DNA of 64,000 bases from Pseudomonas sp. ADAK18 (GTDB taxonomy: Bacteria; Pseudomonadota; Gammaproteobacteria; Pseudomonadales; Pseudomonadaceae): contig NZ_CP052859.1 of NCBI RefSeq assembly GCF_012935695.1, forward strand, positions 3,575,001 through 3,639,000, in the 5' to 3' direction. This document shows positions 60,570 through 64,000 of the stretch, in pieces. The number at the start of each line of letters is the position of its first letter. Position 1 is the first letter of the stretch. The position numbers were made by a program, and so were the translations under genes. Below the pieces are notes generated by a model. It saw nothing but the letters and a program-made list of their open reading frames with translations. It was not told where the DNA came from and did not search any database.

Positions 60570-63020
60570 ATGAGCACCCCAACGCCCTGCTACCACTGCG
60601 CCCTCCCCGTCCCGCCCGGCAGCCGGTTCATCGCCATGATCCTCGGCGAGCCTCGCGAGCTCTGCTGCCCGGGCTGCCAGGCGGTGGCCGAGGCGATTGT
60701 CGCCGGCGGACTGGAAAGCTATTACCAGCACCGCAGCGAAGCCTCGGCCAACCCCGAGGCATTACCGGTGCAACTGGTGGACGAACTGGCGCTGTACGAC
60801 CGCGCCGACGTGCAAAAACCCTTCGTACGCCACGAAGGTGAACTGGCCGAAGCCACCCTGCTGATGGAAGGCATCAGTTGTGCTGCATGCGGATGGCTGA
60901 TCGAAAAACACCTGCGCAGCCTGCCCGCCGTGGCCGAAGCCCGACTGAACCTGTCCAACCACCGCCTGCAAGTACGCTGGGCCGACGCGCAATTACCCTT
61001 GAGCCAAGTCCTCAGCGAGTTGCGCCATATCGGTTACGCCGCTCACCCGTATCAGGCCGACCGTGCCGCCGAGCAATTGGCCAGCGAAAACCGCCTGGCT
61101 CTGCGTCAACTGGGCGTCGCCGGGTTGTTGTGGTTCCAGGCAATGATGGCAACCATGGCCACCTGGCCAGAATTCAATATCGACCTGAGCCCGGAGTTGC
61201 ACACGATCCTGCGCTGGGTCGCGCTGTTTCTGACCACACCTATTGTGTTCTACAGCTGCGCACCGTTTTTCAAGGGCGCCATGCGCGACCTGCGCACCCG
61301 CCACCTGACCATGGATGTCTCGGTGTCCCTGGCCATCGGCGGCGCCTATCTGGCAGGTATCTGGACCGCTATCACTGGTGTGGGCGAGCTGTATTTCGAC
61401 GCGGTGGGCATGTTTGCCCTGTTCCTGCTGGCCGGGCGCTATCTGGAACGTCGCGCCCGGGAACGTACCGCCGCCGCCACCGCACAGTTGGTCAACCTAT
61501 TGCCCGCCTCGTGTTTGCGCCTGCACGCCGACGGCCAGAGCGAGCGGATCCTGCTGACCGAGCTGGCACTGGGCGACCGCGTGTTGGTGCACCCAGGCGC
61601 CATTCTGCCGGCTGACGGCGTGATCCTTGACGGTCAATCGAGCATCGACGAATCGCTGCTGACCGGCGAATACCTGCCGCAGCCACGACACGTCGGGGAT
61701 GCCGTCACTGCCGGCACCCTCAATGTCGAAGGCGCGCTGACCGTGGAAGTCCGGGCCTTGGGGCACGACACTCGCCTGTCCGCCATCGTGCGCCTGCTGG
61801 AACGGGCCCAGGCAGAAAAACCGCGCCTGGCACAAATCGCCGACCGCGCCGCCCAGTGGTTTCTGCTGTGTTCACTGATTGCCGCCGCCGTGATTGGCCT
61901 GGTGTGGTGGGAGCTGGATGCGTCGCGAGCGTTCTGGATTGTGCTGGCGATGCTGGTCGCCACTTGCCCTTGTGCCCTGTCCCTGGCCACGCCGACCGCC
62001 CTGACCGCCGCCACCGGCACTCTGCACAAGCTCGGCTTGCTGTTGACCCGCGGGCATGTGCTGGAAGGCCTGAACCAGATCGACACGGTGATTTTTGACA
62101 AAACCGGCACCCTTACCGAAGGACGCCTGGCCCTGCGCGCGATTCGTCCACTGGGCGCGCTGGACAGCGATCAATGCCTGGGCCTGGCCGCAGCCCTGGA
62201 AAACCGCTCGGAACATCCGATAGCCCGCGCCTTTGGCCGCGCACCGCAGGCAGCAGACGAAGTACTCAGCACCCCTGGCCTGGGGCTGGAAGGACGGGTG
62301 GGCGAACAACGTTTGCGCATTGGTCAGCCGGGGTTTGTCTGTGAACTGAGTGGCTGCCCGATCCCGACCTCGCCTGACGAAGCAGGCCAATGGCTGCTGC
62401 TGGGCGACAGCCACGGCGCACTCGCCTGGTTTGTCCTGGATGACCGTCTGCGTAGCGATGCCCCAGCGTTGCTGGCAGCCTGCAAGGCACGAGGTTGGCG
62501 CACCTTGCTGCTGTCCGGGGACAGCTCACCCATGGTCGCCAGCGTGGCTAAGGAACTGGGGATCGACGAAGCCCAGGGCGGCCTGCGGCCCGATGACAAG
62601 CTGCAAGTGCTGCAACGCCTGCATCAGGAAGGCCGCAAGGTGCTGATGCTCGGCGACGGCGTCAACGATGTGCCGGTACTGGCTGCCGCCGATATCAGCG
62701 TGGCCATGGGCTCGGCCACTGACCTGGCGAAAACCAGCGCCGACGCGGTGCTGCTGTCCAACCGCCTGGACGCTCTGGTGCAAGCCTTCACCCTGGCGCG
62801 ACGTACCCGCCGGGTAATCATTGAGAACCTGCTGTGGGCCGGGCTGTACAATGGCCTCATGTTGCCGTTCGCCGCCCTTGGCTGGATCACCCCCATCTGG
62901 GCCGCGATCGGTATGTCCCTCAGTTCGTTGACCGTGGTGCTCAACGCCCTGCGCCTGACTCGCCTGCCGAGTACGCACACGGCCAGCCCCACCCTCGTAA
63001 CCCGTCCGCTGCCGGCCTGA
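60570..63020 (+). CDS. ccoI: Copper-translocating P-type ATPase CcoI (FixI)
   Basis: 816-aa P1B-type ATPase that exports Cu to the periplasm side for insertion into cbb3 oxidase. The N-terminal cysteine-rich region (CYHCALPVPPG, CCPGC) is followed by a heavy-metal domain with GISCAACGWLIEKHL. The actuator loop has LTGEYLPQ, the intramembrane metal site is C466-P467-C468, phosphorylation is on Asp510 in DKTGTLTEG, and the hinge is GDGVNDVPVL. It belongs to the CcoI/CtpA subgroup rather than detoxifying CopA. 8 bp after ccoH. Confidence 0.95.
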   Translation: MSTPTPCYHCALPVPPGSRFIAMILGEPRELCCPGCQAVAEAIVAGGLESYYQHRSEASANPEALPVQLVDELALYDRADVQKPFVRHEGELAEATLLMEGISCAACGWLIEKHLRSLPAVAEARLNLSNHRLQVRWADAQLPLSQVLSELRHIGYAAHPYQADRAAEQLASENRLALRQLGVAGLLWFQAMMATMATWPEFNIDLSPELHTILRWVALFLTTPIVFYSCAPFFKGAMRDLRTRHLTMDVSVSLAIGGAYLAGIWTAITGVGELYFDAVGMFALFLLAGRYLERRARERTAAATAQLVNLLPASCLRLHADGQSERILLTELALGDRVLVHPGAILPADGVILDGQSSIDESLLTGEYLPQPRHVGDAVTAGTLNVEGALTVEVRALGHDTRLSAIVRLLERAQAEKPRLAQIADRAAQWFLLCSLIAAAVIGLVWWELDASRAFWIVLAMLVATCPCALSLATPTALTAATGTLHKLGLLLTRGHVLEGLNQIDTVIFDKTGTLTEGRLALRAIRPLGALDSDQCLGLAAALENRSEHPIARAFGRAPQAADEVLSTPGLGLEGRVGEQRLRIGQPGFVCELSGCPIPTSPDEAGQWLLLGDSHGALAWFVLDDRLRSDAPALLAACKARGWRTLLLSGDSSPMVASVAKELGIDEAQGGLRPDDKLQVLQRLHQEGRKVLMLGDGVNDVPVLAAADISVAMGSATDLAKTSADAVLLSNRLDALVQAFTLARRTRRVIIENLLWAGLYNGLMLPFAALGWITPIWAAIGMSLSSLTVVLNALRLTRLPSTHTASPTLVTRPLPA

Positions 63021-63042
63021 GCCGCGCGGACATGGAGTGCAG

Positions 63043-63261
63043 ATGCCAGCTCTTTACGTGATGATTCCGGCAGCACTGCTGATCGTGGCCATCGCCATTT
63101 ATATCTTCTTCTGGGCGGTGGACAGCGGGCAGTACGATGATCTCGACGGCCCGGCCCACAGCGTGCTGTTCGACGATCAGGACCCGAACCACCTGGCGGC
63201 GGTCGACGAAGCCAACGGCCCTGAGCAACCGTCCAAACCCAAAGATCTTCCCCATGCTTGA
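63043..63261 (+). CDS. ccoS: Cbb3 oxidase maturation protein CcoS
   Basis: 72-aa small membrane protein (helix about residues 5-27, VMIPAALLIVAIAIYIFFWA) followed by the CcoS signature SGQYDDLDGPAHSVLFDDQD. Needed for heme b and copper insertion into CcoN. The ATG at 63043 has ATGGAG 5 nt upstream; a GTG six nt earlier is less likely. It overlaps the next gene by 8 bp. Confidence 0.93.
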   Translation: MPALYVMIPAALLIVAIAIYIFFWAVDSGQYDDLDGPAHSVLFDDQDPNHLAAVDEANGPEQPSKPKDLPHA

Positions 63262-63937
63262 ACTGGCGCCATTGCTGGTCTCGGCAGTCATCCTCGGCTT
63301 GTTGGGCGGCGGTCACTGCCTGGGTATGTGTGGCGGGCTGATGGGCGCGCTGACTCTGGCGATTCCCAAGGAACAGCGCAGCCGGCGCTTTCGTCTGTTG
63401 CTGGCCTACAACCTGGGACGAATCCTCAGCTATACCATCGCTGGCCTGCTGATCGGCCTGGCGGGCTGGGCGATGGCCAACAGCCCGGCCGCGATGTTCA
63501 TGCGCGTCCTTGCCGGACTGTTATTGATTGCCATGGGCCTGTACCTGGCCGGCTGGTGGAGCGGCCTGACACGGATCGAAAGCCTCGGTCGCGGCCTGTG
63601 GCGCCATATCCAGCCCGTTGCCAACCGTTTGCTGCCGGTGTCCAGCCTGCCGCGGGCGTTATTGTTGGGCGCGCTCTGGGGCTGGTTGCCGTGCGGGTTG
63701 GTCTACAGCACTCTGCTGTGGGCAGCCAGCCAGGGTAATGCGTTGGACAGTGCTTTGTTGATGCTCGCGTTCGGCCTCGGCACCTGGCCGGTGTTGCTCG
63801 CCACCGGGCTGGCGGCCGAGCGTGTCACCGCGCTGTTGCGCAAACGCAGCGTACGAATGGCCGGTGGCTTGCTGGTGATCTTGTTCGGTGTCTGGACCTT
63901 GCCCGGGCCCCACCAGCATTGGCTAATGGGCCACTGA
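63254..63937 (+). CDS. SafE/UreH-like sulfite-exporter family membrane protein
   Basis: 227-aa polytopic protein of the TauE/SafE or UreH-like family (six to seven helices) with the N-terminal motif GGGHCLGMCGGLMGALT, a cysteine/histidine pattern that recalls copper-transport proteins of the CcoA/CopD type. It is constantly linked to ccoS in Pseudomonas, so a role in copper delivery to or maturation of cbb3 oxidase is likely, but this is inference from position and motif. Start ATG 63254 overlaps the ccoS end. The region after the stop carries an ANR box. Confidence 0.85.
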   Translation: MLELAPLLVSAVILGLLGGGHCLGMCGGLMGALTLAIPKEQRSRRFRLLLAYNLGRILSYTIAGLLIGLAGWAMANSPAAMFMRVLAGLLLIAMGLYLAGWWSGLTRIESLGRGLWRHIQPVANRLLPVSSLPRALLLGALWGWLPCGLVYSTLLWAASQGNALDSALLMLAFGLGTWPVLLATGLAAERVTALLRKRSVRMAGGLLVILFGVWTLPGPHQHWLMGH

Positions 63938-63966
63938 GTCGCCCTGTGGCATAGCGCCGCTCCCCG

Positions 63967-63980
63967 TTGATGCAAATCAA
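63967..63980. promoter_or_regulatory. Perfect ANR/FNR box, probably for hemN downstream
   Basis: TTGATGCAAATCAA is an exact match to TTGAT-N4-ATCAA. Since the next gene in Pseudomonas after the ccoGHIS cluster is usually hemN (oxygen-independent coproporphyrinogen oxidase), the site probably controls that gene, which lies beyond the window edge. Confidence 0.8.
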
Positions 63981-64000
63981 GATGGCCCGCCGGCACTCCC

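Overview
The window is a gene-dense, GC-rich stretch of a Pseudomonas chromosome, most likely a member of the P. fluorescens group. This rests on gene content and order (lolCDE, sthA, gap, mfd, nagZ, psrA, lexA-sulA, topA, fadBA, uup, slt; then acnA, aer, tandem cbb3 oxidase operons, ccoGHIS), on the REPIN-type repeats typical of these genomes, and on regulatory sites of the PsrA, LexA and ANR types. From memory, the first ~36 kb follows the P. aeruginosa PA2986-PA3020 order and the remainder the PA1571-PA1546 neighbourhood, so the two blocks are joined differently here. Almost everything is core genome. The accessory parts are one insertion sequence, one MITE-like element, six REPINs and one toxin-antitoxin pair.

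Layout. 1-1.8 kb: end of a two-component regulator and its sensor kinase. 1.9-5.2 kb: lolC-lolD-lolE (minus strand), with an intrinsic terminator between lolD and lolE. 5.2-12.5 kb: PilZ protein, glycerophosphodiesterase, sthA, apbE, an MFS carboxylate transporter and a long GAPDH. 12.8-19.5 kb: mfd, csiV-like gene and a SWIM/SNF2 helicase. 19.6-24 kb: nagZ, psrA with two abutting PsrA boxes, lexA-sulA under two SOS boxes, and two small conserved genes. 24-31.5 kb: topA, a DUF1653 gene, fadBA and a probable small RNA at ~30.88-30.99 kb. 31.5-38.5 kb: uspA, uup, slt, an MsbA-like ABC exporter and a small PA1571-type gene.

38.55-39.91 kb: an IS110-family (IS1111-type) insertion sequence that sits in what would be the terminator between the PA1571-type gene and pdxB. 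Its 3' non-coding end is a good candidate for the guide (seeker/bridge) RNA of this transposon class. 39.9-47 kb: pdxB, a PmpM/NorM MATE pump, tusA, rlmM and acnA. The acnA terminator loop carries a 170-bp MITE with perfect 19-bp terminal repeats, a 10-bp target duplication and a REP palindrome inside it. 47.3-50.6 kb: CPBP protease, aer and an alpha/beta hydrolase.

50.6-64 kb is a respiratory block: two complete ccoNOQP operons, a Phd/VapC-type toxin-antitoxin pair, then ccoG-ccoH-ccoI-ccoS and a SafE-like membrane protein, which together build and metallate cbb3 terminal oxidases. ANR/FNR-like boxes of differing quality precede each unit. The box for the first operon lies inside the divergent hydrolase gene, and a perfect box closes the window, probably serving hemN beyond the edge. 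No rRNA, tRNA or CRISPR array was seen.
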